Program-made: the position numbers and the translations under genes | Shown: positions 53,311-64,000 of the stretch, piece by piece | How the letters are laid out: each line of letters opens with the position of its first letter | Position numbering within the stretch: the first letter of the stretch is position 1 | Assembly (NCBI GenBank): GCA_037576195.1 | Contig: CM075104.1 | Location: 20,662,211 to 20,726,210 of the forward strand | DNA: 64,000 nucleotides | Origin: Phytoseiulus persimilis | Lineage: Eukaryota; Arthropoda; Arachnida; Mesostigmata; Phytoseiidae | Direction: 5' to 3' | The notes under the pieces: generated by a model | What the model was told of the DNA's origin: nothing | What the model saw: the letters and a program-made list of their open reading frames with translations, nothing else | Database searches by the model: none

Positions 53311-53917
53311 TTTGTGGTTAACTGCAGATTTTCGACTATGTTCTCCGTTGAAAGTGTGCGACTCTGTCTACAGTGAGTGATTCGGCAAAACCGACATGCG
53401 AGTGGGAGCAGACGGTGGATCCCGAAGTAAACAAACAACGGCAGTGGCGAGTCTCCTCCCGTAATTTGTATGAAAAGAGATAATAGCCTGATGTTTTCAA
53501 GGAGGAAGTGATGAATGCCGCCTTTTGTGGTCGGGTACCGAATACTTCGCTGACACGAAAGGTGTTCCGAAGGGGAAAACTCAAATCCCACACACGAGTC
53601 GATGCACCCCAAGTGTCTCTGAATGGGTCTCTCAGCTGACAGTCGCAAAAGAGAAGAGCAGCTCAGCGAATGACGACAGCTGCTGTGTGCGTGAGGGAAG
53701 AGAAGGACAACAGTGTTGCTCCTGAACCACACGCAAAGCAATGCAAGGACCCTTATTGAGTGGTTGTGAAAGCGCTACCTGACATAACGGATTTTCTCAG
53801 CGAAGCCGGATCACGGGTGTGGAGTTGGCGGCCGTGTTCCTATTCTCCCTTCCAACTTCTACCCAACCTTGATCTTGAGGGTGAGTTTTCCCTTTCGATT
53901 CGGGAAGCACTGCCCAC
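53311..53917. other. Upstream of PSMD14; no gene recognised
   Basis: A minus frame 53259-53741 overlaps the first PSMD14 exon in another frame and has no motif; it is probably a shadow over promoter and leader sequence. Confidence 0.4.
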
Positions 53918-54092
53918 TTATTTCGTAGAGTATCTTCTTGTGACCAGGTATGGGTCGAAGATCTCTCCCATGACGAGCGTTGTCGCGCACTTGGCGCATC
54001 GTTTCCCTCTTGCGTATCTGTATGGTTTCACAGAGGTGTTTCTTGCGCGTGTAGACACAGTTCGGCGTAAGCTACGGCGTATGACTCGCTAA
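53918..54092 (-). CDS. Candidate 3'-terminal exon, basic protein with a CxxC
   Basis: A minus frame of 57 residues ends in TAA and starts after a plausible acceptor (CCCTCAGATTAG). It is very basic (RVIRRSLRRTVSTRARN), then has KRCAKC followed by a hydrophobic stretch (TLVMGEIFDPYLVTRRY). The look is that of a small RNA-binding or ribosomal-type protein with half a zinc-binding knuckle. I cannot place it in a family, and a second pair of cysteines would have to come from an upstream exon. The opposite strand has a competing frame (53760-54092). Confidence 0.25.
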
Positions 54093-55347
54093 TCTGAGGG
54101 CGTAGAGTCGTCCGAGCCGAACCGAGAGTCTGTTGCGAAGGAGCATTCGTGTTCCGGGCTCGCTCATTCCGCTCACTGACTGAGAACAACAACACCTTCG
54201 TTTCCCACTTGGAGTGTAATTTTCTGTTCGTTTCCCCTCTAAAGCACGCCAGATAATTGACAGAGCGAGTCTGAGGCGTACAGCGAGCACGGGATATTGT
54301 CTCTGAGATTTACTCGAAATTCCCGCTTGAAGGGGAAAATGTCAGACGTCACAAGCTCACAGTACTCCTCCGGTCGAACTCACAGACCATGTATGAGATT
54401 CATACGGCATTGAGGCAGTCCCTCCATGTGGACTTCCTCAACGCGTCACCTTAATGAGAAGTTTTCGACGGGTTCGCGCAGGGATTCCAGAAACTGAGCG
54501 TCGATCCGGAAGTCAGTTCGATTACGGTAGTGCGTATCAATGGCCCCACGGCAGAATCCTCCGACTTCTGAATCGCTCGGCAACCGATCTTTCTCGCTGT
54601 TGATTTGGCGCCGAATAGGACGTGTGGTATGATTGAAATGGAATCGTGAGTCACAGCGTGTTTATGTTAAATGTGACGCTGGCTGTTTCGCGTCGACAAC
54701 GGACATGAAGCACACGCGTGAGAGAGCTCGGAGCAGATCGAAGATTCGGCTCGGCCTAAAATCTTCACTCTTGCTCCTCCCAGAAAAAATTATTCGTAAG
54801 ATCGATCAGTCCGGTTGAAACCGTGGTTGTCCCTAGGAGGAGCTCGTTCATAGTCAGAGGCGGTACGAATCCTCAGCACTCTCGCGATCGAAAGCCTCCT
54901 GGAACCACTTCGAATCCTGGAATCATTTCCAATCTTAGTAGCCTCAGCGATCGATTGCCAAAGAGATCGGCTCTGAATGTCTGGGACTCCAGGTGGAATG
55001 CGCGTTGTGGCCGCACAGGAAATCCGTTTTGTCATTAGCTCGGTTTCTGTGTGATAACTTCCGAGGCCTTCAAGACGCGAGCCCTCGGACGCTCGAGCAT
55101 CCTTCGGTTTGCTAGCGGCAATCGTTGAACCAGATGATTGTGATGACGGCGCGAGAAAATTCGATTCGGGCAGGTTTCCTGCGGCAATACAACAGCAGCA
55201 CTCGTCATTGCCTCCAATCTATGGTCCGAAAAAGATCTTGCGATTTATCGCCAGGTGGAGGGAAGCTCCGAACCCCGTCGAAAACTCCGTCGATGAGTTC
55301 TCTCGAGTTGTCGTGATTAAACGCTCCAACGGGCGATTTCAGGTAAA
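54093..55347. other. No gene recognised; upstream of PNPLA6
   Basis: Only short overlapping frames. The last 240 bases (frame 55109-55432) could be a 5' exon of PNPLA6: GATTTCAG just before its ATG looks like an acceptor, so the leader may be spliced. Confidence 0.35.
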
Positions 55348-58300
55348 ATGTCGTGGTTCAAAGAAGTCGATTGGATGTGGGCGCCATTCCTGCCGCATTC
55401 CTACAATCTCTGGCTCGAGGACAACTTCCTGACATTGTTCAAGATATTCCTCCTTGTTGTTGCTGTCGTTCTCATCGCCGTTTATGTTCAGAAGAAAATA
55501 GGAACCCAAGGGCTCAAGGTGGAAGCCGTAGAAAAAATTATGGGTCTCAAGGGTCCTCGATTCCGGTGAGTTATAGCAGATTGTTGCAATGCATATCCCG
55601 ATTGTTGCCATCTGGTTTCACCGGGAGTCGGACGGGAGCTGCAGCAGACTCTTCGATGCTCGGTTTTCCATCAGGAAACGGGATAAAATGCTGTTCTACA
55701 CGAAGAGGATGCTGCGCCACATGAATACGTTAACGGCCCCCTACGGCAAACGCGTGAAGAAACGACAAATGGTCTTGAGACTGGCGAAGAAGATCATGTT
55801 CCCCAAGAGGGAGCTGCCGCAGCTGCAAGTCAAAGAACCATCTCAGGCATTCCTTGAAGAAGATATCTCGGAACAACGTGAAGACGGTGAGTTTTGCTCA
55901 GAATCCACAACATCGCATCCGAGCATGGACTAAGAGAAGTGATGGTCATTCACCGGAAATGTTGTCAGCGTAGGCCGCGTCGGCCACCTCTTACTTCCTG
56001 CTTCTAGTGGAGCGAGGACGAGCGTTCTGTTAACTTTCGCGATGATCATTGCAGGAAAACTCCCCGAAGATGTGCTCTATCTCATTCGTTCGATTCGGAT
56101 TTTCGGATTCTTGGAGAAGCCGCTCTTCCTAGATCTATACAAGCATATTCAAAGTTACAATATCAAGCAGGGAGAAATGCTCTTCGATGTTGGGGATGAA
56201 GATGATTCGATTTACACCATCTATAGCGGATGCATCAGTGTCTTCATTCGAGTAAGGGTCGCAGCTATTCGGTCTAGAATTACACTGAATAAAATTTCTA
56301 GGAGCATACCGCGGGTGATTCGATTGAATTGCTCCACGCAATGTGCTCGCGACATGGAGAAGCTTCCCCTAATCGTCTGATTTTTTCTGCATCTCACGCA
56401 GGAGGGAGACGACGAGCTCATTTTCAAGCAGGCTCGCGCAGGCGACTGCATCGCGAGCTTCTTGTCCTGTCTGATAGTTTTGACCAACAAAGAGAGCAGC
56501 TTCAAAACTGTGGCCGCGAGGGCCGTAGAAGATTCGAAAGTTCTGCGTCTGAGATACAGAGAGTTCAGTGATCTGATCAGACGGCATCCAGATTCTATGG
56601 TGCGGTTAGTACAGGTGGTGATGATCCGGCTGCAGAGAGTGAACTTCAGCGCATTACATGACTACCTCGGGCTGACCACGCAAATGATGAGGACTCGAGA
56701 CCGAAGCAAGAGCTTCATCCACAACAAAGGAAGTCCAATAAGGGTAAATGTCCAGCGACCTTCAAACGATATTCTAAGGAGTTCGAAGCTTGTGATGATC
56801 CGAGACACAAGAAAGCGGCTCTCGAGAACGCAATCGGAAAACGAGGGCGAGGTAGCTGATGAATGAGGAGAGGAAGCGAGTACTAAAACGAGGTTCTCGT
56901 TCCAACGTGTAGCCTGGTCTTTCCCGGAAGACGTCGGTTCAGCCTCCATCTCAACCCCATACCCCAGTTCATGGTGAAAGTGAGCATTCAGAACTTTCTG
57001 GGTCGGTGATTGGAACAACATTTGACGAGTCGATGGAAGCGATTCCTTCGCATGAGCACGTGGGCATTTTAAGAAAGACGAGTAACATCATGCAGAGGTT
57101 GGCCAACACCGGTAAGCTTCTAGTGGGTCGGTGGTTGATTCTGTTCGATCGACTGACCGGCGTGAGCAGCATGCTAGGTTGGGCAGTCGCAGTCCGGAAA
57201 GCAGTCCTTCTTTGGAACGCATGACTAACATCCCTCTTGTAGAATAGTAACCCTGGTGTTTGTACTTCCCTTTCCCCGCTCATGTGAAGGTTTTGAAGTG
57301 GTTCGAGGTCAAGCTAATAGAACATCGCCAGCTAAAGCCCACTCCGAACCCTCCAAAGGTCGCAGAGCCTCCGTGGTTGGAGTCACCGAGTTGCCGAGGG
57401 CGGAGATATCGGAAAGCGATTGTCTGCACCAAGCAGCACAGGCTTTCATGCGACACTTGAAGTTATCTTCAGAAGAACTCATTCTCGACAAGCTCACGAT
57501 CCGAGACTATAAGATGGGGGACTACATAACTACTCAAAACGACACTGAACACGTGAACCACCTTTATTACATCATTTGGGGTGAGTTCATCTCAAGAGCC
57601 TTCGGGACACGTAAGCCAATGCGCACTTCATTCTTCTCATGATAATTCTGCCGCCCTTCAGGAACGGTTGAAGTCCGACAGAGCACCTCGCACAAAAATA
57701 TGGAATCTGATGAGATGTACTTCTCTCACCCCGGAGACATTGTCGGAATTTTTGAAACACTGACAATGGAGATCCCGTTCGTGACTCGAGTGGCCAAAAC
57801 GCGTGTCAGAGTGGCCTCAGTCCCAGCGTCCGAAGTCTATTCGCTCCTAACCGACAACCCCGATGCCGTTCTTCATCTGGCAGCGGGACTGATTGATAAG
57901 TTGTCGCCATTCCTTCGCCAAATCGACTTCGCTATGGATTGGGTACAGGTGTGTATCAACTTGTCGGAACTGTCTGTCACGGAAGGGATGGAGTCGTACA
58001 GCTCACACCCGTTGGGGCTCCGAATCTCTGTCAGTGTGAGGCGAAGTCATAATCACCATTGTGGGCATTATCCCGTATTCTGTGATTGCAATCATAGTCA
58101 TTATCTCAATCATACCGTAATCATGTACAGGGTCATGGGATTTTTCCTGAACACAGGATCTCGAGGACGGTTGACATGTGGTTGGGTTGGGGGTCCCCGG
58201 GACGCTGAGCCTGATGCAGGTGACGGTTTCCCTCGATCCATTCGATCTGTTGCGAACTTTCTTGAGTGGGAACTTTTCTGGGGAACCAAGATTTTAGGCT

Positions 58301-61130
58301 TGGTTGAAACGTGGTCGATGGCTTTCGGGATTGATGATCCATCTGACCGGTCATGATACCCCTCGAACTATCCGTCCTGATACGAAAACCGTTGATCATG
58401 ACGAGTTGAGGTGATAATAGTTTGGAACTTGGAACACGTGTATCGTCCGGTGTGGCCGTATACGAATTCATCATATTTGATCCTGGCTGCTCCGCCAAGA
58501 CTGTTCGAGAAACGGAACACGCAGAAGTTTCGCAAGAGATCTGAGACAAGGAGGCAAGCATTATTTATTGTCGACCCATGGCGGATACGCTGCTCCGGAG
58601 CATCCAGCGACGCTCCCAAGTCGTGTATTATTGTTGAACCGCTCATGATGAGCAAAGTGCGCAACTATGATACAAGTGCCGAAGTAGGAAGGTCTATTCG
58701 GCAGCGCCCCACCATGCGCTGCTCGGTAGGCCGCGCTTGTCAGCGCTTCCTCCCGTTAGTGCCGTTCGTTGCATCCACCTCTATAGAGTCCAAAAAGTAT
58801 AGTCAGATCGACCCACCGCCCTCGGCCCCGAACAGTGGTCTGGACTGCAGAAGATTATGATTCCAGCCATAATCTTGATTATGATTCTGCCAAATACTGA
58901 CCTCTGTACAGATTTTGGAATCCTCTAACAAGATATTGCTTCAAGCAGGACACCATACTGACCTGTTCCTGCTACCTTTCAGATCGACAGTGGTCGTGCT
59001 GTATATCGACAGAACGATGAGTCGGACGCGATGTATATAATTCTCAGTGGTCGTTTGCGCTCCGTCGCCACCAGTCTCGATGGCAAGAAACGGATGGTGG
59101 GCGAATACGGCCGCGGAGACCTCGTAGGACTCGTCGAAGTGCTCACAGAAGCTCCCCGTGCAACTACAATGATGGCAGTGAGAGACACGGAGTTGGCGAA
59201 ATTTCCTGTCGGCCTGTTGAACGTTATAAAGATCAAGCATCCCGTGGTGGTGTCCCGGCTCATACAGCTCCTGGGACAGAGGATCCTGGGTAGTATGAGG
59301 GAGACGGTTACATCTACACAGGATGTCGTGCCCCACCGGAAGTCTCAGTCCAACTTCACCACGATCGCCCTACTGCCCGTCACCGATGACGTCCCGTTGC
59401 ACGCGTTCGCCCTCGAACTCAACTATGCCATCCAAGGTCTTTCTCTGCGTTTGACGTCCGATTACGTCAAGAAGGAACTTGGGCCGAACGCTCTGGACAA
59501 GAGCAACGAGTACAGGTTGTGTTCCTGGCTCGGCCAGCTTGAAGATCGACACAAAATCCTTTTGTATCAATGCGACAGAGATTTCACTTCATGGACGCAG
59601 CGTTGTATTCGTCAGGCGGACTGCATATTAATTGTAGCGGTCGCGGACAACGGTCCCGAAGTCGGTCAGCTCGAGAAGCAGGCCGAGACCATCGCCAAAA
59701 GAACTCAGAAAGAGCTCGTTCTCCTGCACCGTGAAGGAGGGCCTCAGCCGCAGAATACGGTGGAGTGGTTGAATATCCGGTCGTGGTGCTCATCGCATCA
59801 TCACTTGCGCTGCTCTAAGCGCATCTTCACGAAGCGCAGCAAGCTGCAGGAAATCTACCGGAAGCTGGAAACCACGCCATGCAATATCCACTCGGACTTC
59901 TCAAGACTGGCCAGGTTCCTCACGGGAACTTCAATAGGGCTTGTACTTGGTGGCGGAGGTGCTCGTGGATGTTCACATGTGGGAATGATAAAGGCGATCA
60001 CCGAAGCCGGGATTCCGATCGACATGGTCGGGGGAGTTTCGATCGGAGCTTTCATGAGCGCGTTGTGGGCTCAGGAGCTGGACATGACGCCATTCACCCA
60101 AAAAGCGCGGGACTGGGCTTACCAAACCGTCTCTCCGTGGCAACAGGTCTTCGACATCACTTATCCCATAACCGCGTGGTTCACTGGGAAGGCATTCAAC
60201 AGCGGAATCCACGGCACGTTCGGTGACAAATCCATCGAAGACCTCTGGCTCCCATACTTCACCGTCACCACGGATATAACAAACAGCTGCCCCAAAGTTC
60301 ACCGTCACGGCTCTTTGTGGAGTTATGTTCGATCGTCGATGTCACTGGCCGGCATCCTCCCTCCTCTCTGCGATCCCATCGACGGACATCTGCTACTCGA
60401 CGGGGGTTACGTGAACAACTTGCCAGCTGATGTCATGTATCGGGAAATGGGAGCAGAAACGATCATTGCGGTCGATGTCGGGAGTCAAGATGAAACCGAC
60501 CTCACCAATTACGGGGATACACTCAGCGGCTGGTGGCTTCTCTTCAAGAGGTGAGTTCATTTACCGCCCCATCCCGGAATGCGTTCCGCGATTTAGGTCG
60601 CCGCTCGGATGGCGTATCAGGTGGAAAAAAACTTCGTTCAGCGGGGCATTTATTTCAGATGGAGCCCCGTCAATTTCGGCGAACCTGTCAAGATTCCGAA
60701 TTCGGCTGAGATTCAATCAAGACTCGCCTACGTCTCATGCGTCCGCCAGTTAGAAGAGGTCAAGGGCAGTGACTATTGCACCTACGTCAGGCCACCGATC
60801 GATCGTTACAAGACGCTGCAATTCAACGCTTTCAACGAGATCATGGAAGTGGGTTATCAACACGGCAAAACGCTGTTTGCCGGAATGAAAGCCGTACAAC
60901 AAGACCACAACATGAAGCTCCTATTGAACGGTGGGAAGGAGCCCGTGCCACAGGAACCATCCTCTCCAACTGTCGCGGCATGTCCCCTTTCGAAACCGAC
61001 GACCTTCACTGATCTGGCAGAGATCGTTTGTAAGGTCAAGAAGCCGATCAGAGACCCGACCGAAAGTTTTGACGACGATTTGTCGGAGAACTTCGTGGAC
61101 GAGACTGACTTCAGTCAGGAAGAAATGTGA
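55348..61130 (+). CDS. PNPLA6: Neuropathy target esterase homologue (patatin-like phospholipase 6/7, Swiss cheese)
   Basis: Nine exons chain with matching phases: 55348-55565, 55675-55886, 56055-56251, 56402-56851, 56913-57111, 57290-57580, 57662-57948, 58983-60550, 60659-61130; 1297 residues, the usual size. The family is an ER-anchored lysophospholipase that converts lysophosphatidylcholine to glycerophosphocholine and is needed for axon and glial maintenance. Visible parts: a transmembrane segment at about 33-47 ([15 protein letters not shown]); three cyclic-nucleotide-binding-like domains at about 150-290, 470-610 and 619-740 (the last with [14 protein letters not shown]); and a patatin domain with the oxyanion loop LGGGGARGC (940-948), nucleophile GVSIG (Ser971) and DGG (Asp1091). 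Ser and Asp are 120 residues apart, exactly as in human NTE (966 and 1086). The conserved [12 protein letters not shown] and [13 protein letters not shown] follow. Exon 8 alone (1568 nt) holds the third regulatory domain and the whole catalytic core. Whether it corresponds to PNPLA6, PNPLA7 or their common ancestor is open. Confidence 0.96.
57949..58982 (+). other. Intron 7 of PNPLA6
   Basis: At 1034 nt by far the longest intron of this gene. It contains AATCAT-type imperfect repeats (58040-58126) and a small hairpin AGATTATG...CATAATCT (58853-58876). No coding sequence recognised. The donor is CAG|GTGTGT and the acceptor ACCTTTCAG|ATC. Confidence 0.7.
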
Positions 61131-62315
61131 TGGTGGGATGAGGTCTGAGTGCAATCAGGGCATGCTGTATAAATTTCATCCTCTGGGGATCGGTTACTTA
61201 GCTTGAATCACTCATTATTCATCTGTTGCACCTCAAGGCCTGAAACCTTCCAGATCAGAGCTCAAGAGCACCCTACGCGGAAAAAGCTATCTCAGCACAG
61301 TACCTCTGTGAACTACCAAAGAAAGTTGATTTTTTAAGAGGAATATAAAAAAAATGTGTAATTTATAATCACATTTACAACCACATTACATCTCCTGATT
61401 CAGTGTGGTCCGAAATAAGCAAGTTAGATGTTGATAACGTGTGTTTATTGAATCGAGCCACGAAAATCGAGAGTTTGTTCTCAATGCTGTTTAAAGAGGA
61501 CGTTTTCGTGTTCTCGGCAACGTCGGGGAATGCAGAGAAGAAGGGTTACTTCGGGTGAGGTCGCGCGAATCCTGGCAAAGGCGGGGCTAGTGGTGATTGG
61601 GGTGACGGCTCGAGCAGTGTTTCCTGGAATCTCTCGGAAAAATATCTAGCTTCGCATTCCCGCTCTGTCGCGCGGACTCTTATCTGGGTTTTCAGTTTCT
61701 TCAACGAGTTTCAGGATTCAGGCTCAAGCTTGGTTCTACTGGGAGTTCTCGTTGAATTCTTTAGCGAGAGATGTGTGATCCCAAGTCAGCAAAGATATTT
61801 TAAGAGCCGAGACGGAATCTGGAAGAGGCATCTCATGAGTCACTCGAAGGGGTGTGCACGCTGTGCACGTCGGGTGCAGCCGACTCGCTGGAACCCATCG
61901 TGCTTTTCGCGAGGCTCTGCGTGTCATCAGAGTGTAGTGGGCTGTGAGCTTGAGCGGAGAGGGTCTGAGAGAATAGGTGGAGTACGGGCACAGGGGAGAA
62001 TGATGTAATAATACCGAGGCCGTTCAGAGATCATGTTGGGCAAGACAGTGGGAGAAGGCACAACTCGTCGCAAACGGGAAGTCGGATGGCTAAAAGGGGA
62101 GATCGGGCCCGTCTGCGCGCTCTGGTCACTGCGGATGGACCAACGGACTCTCATGGACTGGTAGAGGGGGTTTTCAGGCCCGAAGAGCGAACAGCGCAGC
62201 ACATACAACGATGCAAGTTAGCCAAAACACACTTCTCACCAAGTGGCTCCTGGTGGCTCCCGCCCCCGAAGTTTGTTCAAGGTATTGCTGAAGAACCGAT
62301 CCCGATTGGGCCTAC
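61131..62315. other. PNPLA6 3' UTR and beyond
   Basis: AT-rich just after the gene (61330-61390, with AATATAAA as the nearest poly(A)-like variant), then GC-balanced sequence without a recognisable gene. Confidence 0.4.
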
Positions 62316-63272
62316 TTGGGGAGAGCTTGCTTGACCCAGCGCGAGTATCGAAGTTTGGTAGGGCAGACATTGGGACATTCAGCGAAACCACTGGATGGCT
62401 GGAAGAAAATCGTCTCCTCCAAGGGTTTCGGACCCCTCCCGAGAGCGAGGGTTGGAGTGACACCACGGTTTCGCTGTTGGGTCTGCAGCTCCCGAGATGC
62501 TGTGATCGGGCTGTGGCGCAGTCTGCGAATATTTCTCCCAGAATCCCACAGAGAAAAAAGGTCAGCGGAGGAAGAGCTACCCATGAAGGGAGACACCCAT
62601 GAACTTCCGCAGGGTTTGTCGCCTTCCGCGAGAATCGATCTGAAACTCTCTTTAATCACGGGGCATCTACTGCCACAGTTCCGAAACGCAGGGCTCAGCT
62701 CCTGCCTCGCATATACTCTGATTCCCATGATCAGCGAAACGCCCGTTCCCGATGAATCGTTCCGTCTGTCTTCTTTTTCAGGTACGTGCGTGTTTCTACG
62801 GCAATTCCGGTTGGGCCGAGTTTCCCAACTGATACTGATTCTAACGCTCGAACAACAATGCGAAGTATCACGACCGTTCTTTCAAGTCACATTCGCCGAC
62901 TCGATCCTCGCGATTGTGAATGCTGCCGATGCATTGTCGACGCCATTGAGGAAAAAAAACTTTCTTCTGAAGTACAAAGCGCGAAGAATGGCTGTGATCT
63001 ACGAGCCTGCCCTTTTTTCCACGATGCTCGGGGTTCAGCAGTATATGATGCCAGGCAAGATTTTCGCCCAATCAGAGTCGAGCGACTCCCTATTTTATTT
63101 TCCGGGCTTCAATTTTCAGCGGTCCATATGCGTGAAGCTTTTGTGCAGCTCCAGGTCTACGTATGCCGTTCTTCTCGACTTCCATAGAGCAGGAGATGTC
63201 AAATGGCTCTGGGAGATTGTGATGCGATCTTTGCGCCGTCAACTATTCGACTCAAGTAATATTATTGGTTGA
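62316..63272 (+). CDS. Unassigned 318-codon ORF, probably containing a splice acceptor
   Basis: One of the longest uninterrupted frames in the window that I cannot identify. It contains CTTCTTTTTCAG ending at 62781, a strong acceptor, so it is unlikely to be a single real exon. From there a second frame (to about 63157, with CAG|GTCTAC as a possible donor) reads SSHIRRLDPRDCECCRCIVD and IEEKKLSSEVQSAKNGCDL, a Cys-rich and more protein-like sequence than the long frame. Either could be part of an unknown plus-strand gene running off toward the window end. No family recognised. Confidence 0.2.
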   Translation: MGRACLTQREYRSLVGQTLGHSAKPLDGWKKIVSSKGFGPLPRARVGVTPRFRCWVCSSRDAVIGLWRSLRIFLPESHREKRSAEEELPMKGDTHELPQGLSPSARIDLKLSLITGHLLPQFRNAGLSSCLAYTLIPMISETPVPDESFRLSSFSGTCVFLRQFRLGRVSQLILILTLEQQCEVSRPFFQVTFADSILAIVNAADALSTPLRKKNFLLKYKARRMAVIYEPALFSTMLGVQQYMMPGKIFAQSESSDSLFYFPGFNFQRSICVKLLCSSRSTYAVLLDFHRAGDVKWLWEIVMRSLRRQLFDSSNIIG

Positions 63273-64000
63273 AATCGACCCAGAAGATTGAGAAACGCTT
63301 GGGGAACCACAGAATTCAACTGAATGAGACCACGATCAACTTCAGAATCTGTTCCGAAGGGAATCGACAGGGCTTCTTCACCCCATCATCCGGCATAATG
63401 TGACATCCGGAAACTGTGGAAATTTGCTTGCTTGTTGAGAGAGACCCCGCCGAAGAATAGCCGGGCAATTCTATCCTCCTCTGTCATTCCATACCAGTTA
63501 GAATCATGAATGGATCCTTCACCGATCCCGAGTTCCGTTAGAGGTGCTGTGATCAGATGAATGCCTCCTGCGGAAGCGAAGCTGGAACAATTTCACCCTC
63601 GCTGCTCCAGAGTTGAGGGGTACAGGGTGGCTTCTTCAGGTCGGGAATTCTCAAACTCGATCTCATTCTGGCCCCGACTTTGCCATTCCACCGTTTCTTT
63701 TTTCCGAAAATCAGAAGCGGATGGATAGAGAACATGGGGCGGCCATATTGGATAAGGTTGTAGTGGATATGATGAGAAGTGCAGCCAGGCGAGGTTTCCG
63801 AAACCGACCTTTTCATCTTTCCGACGTCGATATAAAATGGATCAGGAAAACTTCACGGTTTATCGCATTAGACTCGGCAGGTTTATGCTTGACGCCCAAA
63901 AGTGAGGCCGTTGTTACCCTTAAGACCGATTCGAGTCAGCTTGAGGCCTCAAGCGATCGTAAGCACTCAATTGTCCAACTGAATTTACAATGCTTCTGGG
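63273..64000. other. Window end, no gene recognised
   Basis: A minus frame (63553-63816) is the only one of note and has no motif. A gene could continue past the window edge. Confidence 0.4.

Noticed and set aside
53760..54092. 110-codon plus ORF opposite the basic CxxC frame
   Set aside because: The minus frame has a more coherent composition and an acceptor; I treat the plus frame as its shadow.

Overview
This is eukaryotic nuclear DNA. Every recognised gene is split by GT-AG introns and its exons join in frame, there are no operons or Shine-Dalgarno sites, and AATAAA signals follow several stop codons. Base composition looks balanced and CpG is not obviously depleted. Introns are short (two are 62 nt, most 60-400 nt). 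The gene set (a methoprene-tolerant-like bHLH-PAS factor, an l(2)efl-type small heat-shock protein, an LSM14/Trailer hitch homologue, a Swiss-cheese-type esterase) points to an arthropod. A mite or other chelicerate with a compact genome is my best guess, but that is inference; no marker gene proves it.

Layout. Bases 1-23.6 kb are gene-poor: I see only two weak minus-strand candidate exons (about 3.8-4.1 kb and 5.1-5.3 kb), an 18-bp perfect palindrome beside a small ORF with one hydrophobic segment (21.75 kb), and otherwise unassignable sequence. From 23.6 kb the recognised genes are: KMT5A/PR-Set7 (+, 23.6-25.0 kb); Met-like bHLH-PAS (+, 11 exons, 32.2-36.7 kb) with a long foldback in one intron; Hsp20 (-, 41.6-42.9 kb); a LIM-domain gene (-, 46.1-47.6 kb, ends unresolved); LSM14 (+, 47.9-49.6 kb), head-to-head with the LIM gene; CMC1 (+, 50.3-50.9 kb); PSMD14/RPN11 (-, 51.4-53.3 kb), tail-to-tail with CMC1; and the neuropathy-target-esterase homologue PNPLA6/sws (+, 9 exons, 55.3-61.1 kb). 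Bases 61.1-64 kb hold one long unassigned ORF.

The genes are housekeeping or regulatory and do not form one pathway: H4K20 monomethylation, hormone-type transcription control, protein folding, mRNP regulation, cytochrome oxidase assembly, proteasomal deubiquitination and lysophospholipid hydrolysis. I found no virus, transposase, reverse transcriptase, CRISPR array, rRNA or tRNA. For six genes (KMT5A, Hsp20, LSM14, CMC1, PSMD14, PNPLA6) I could chain all coding exons with matching phases from start to stop codon; for the Met-like gene only the 5' end is ambiguous. The clearest points for follow-up are the Met intron foldback, the two candidate degrons in KMT5A, the microexon in the LIM gene and the poly(A) hexamer overlapping the PSMD14 stop codon.
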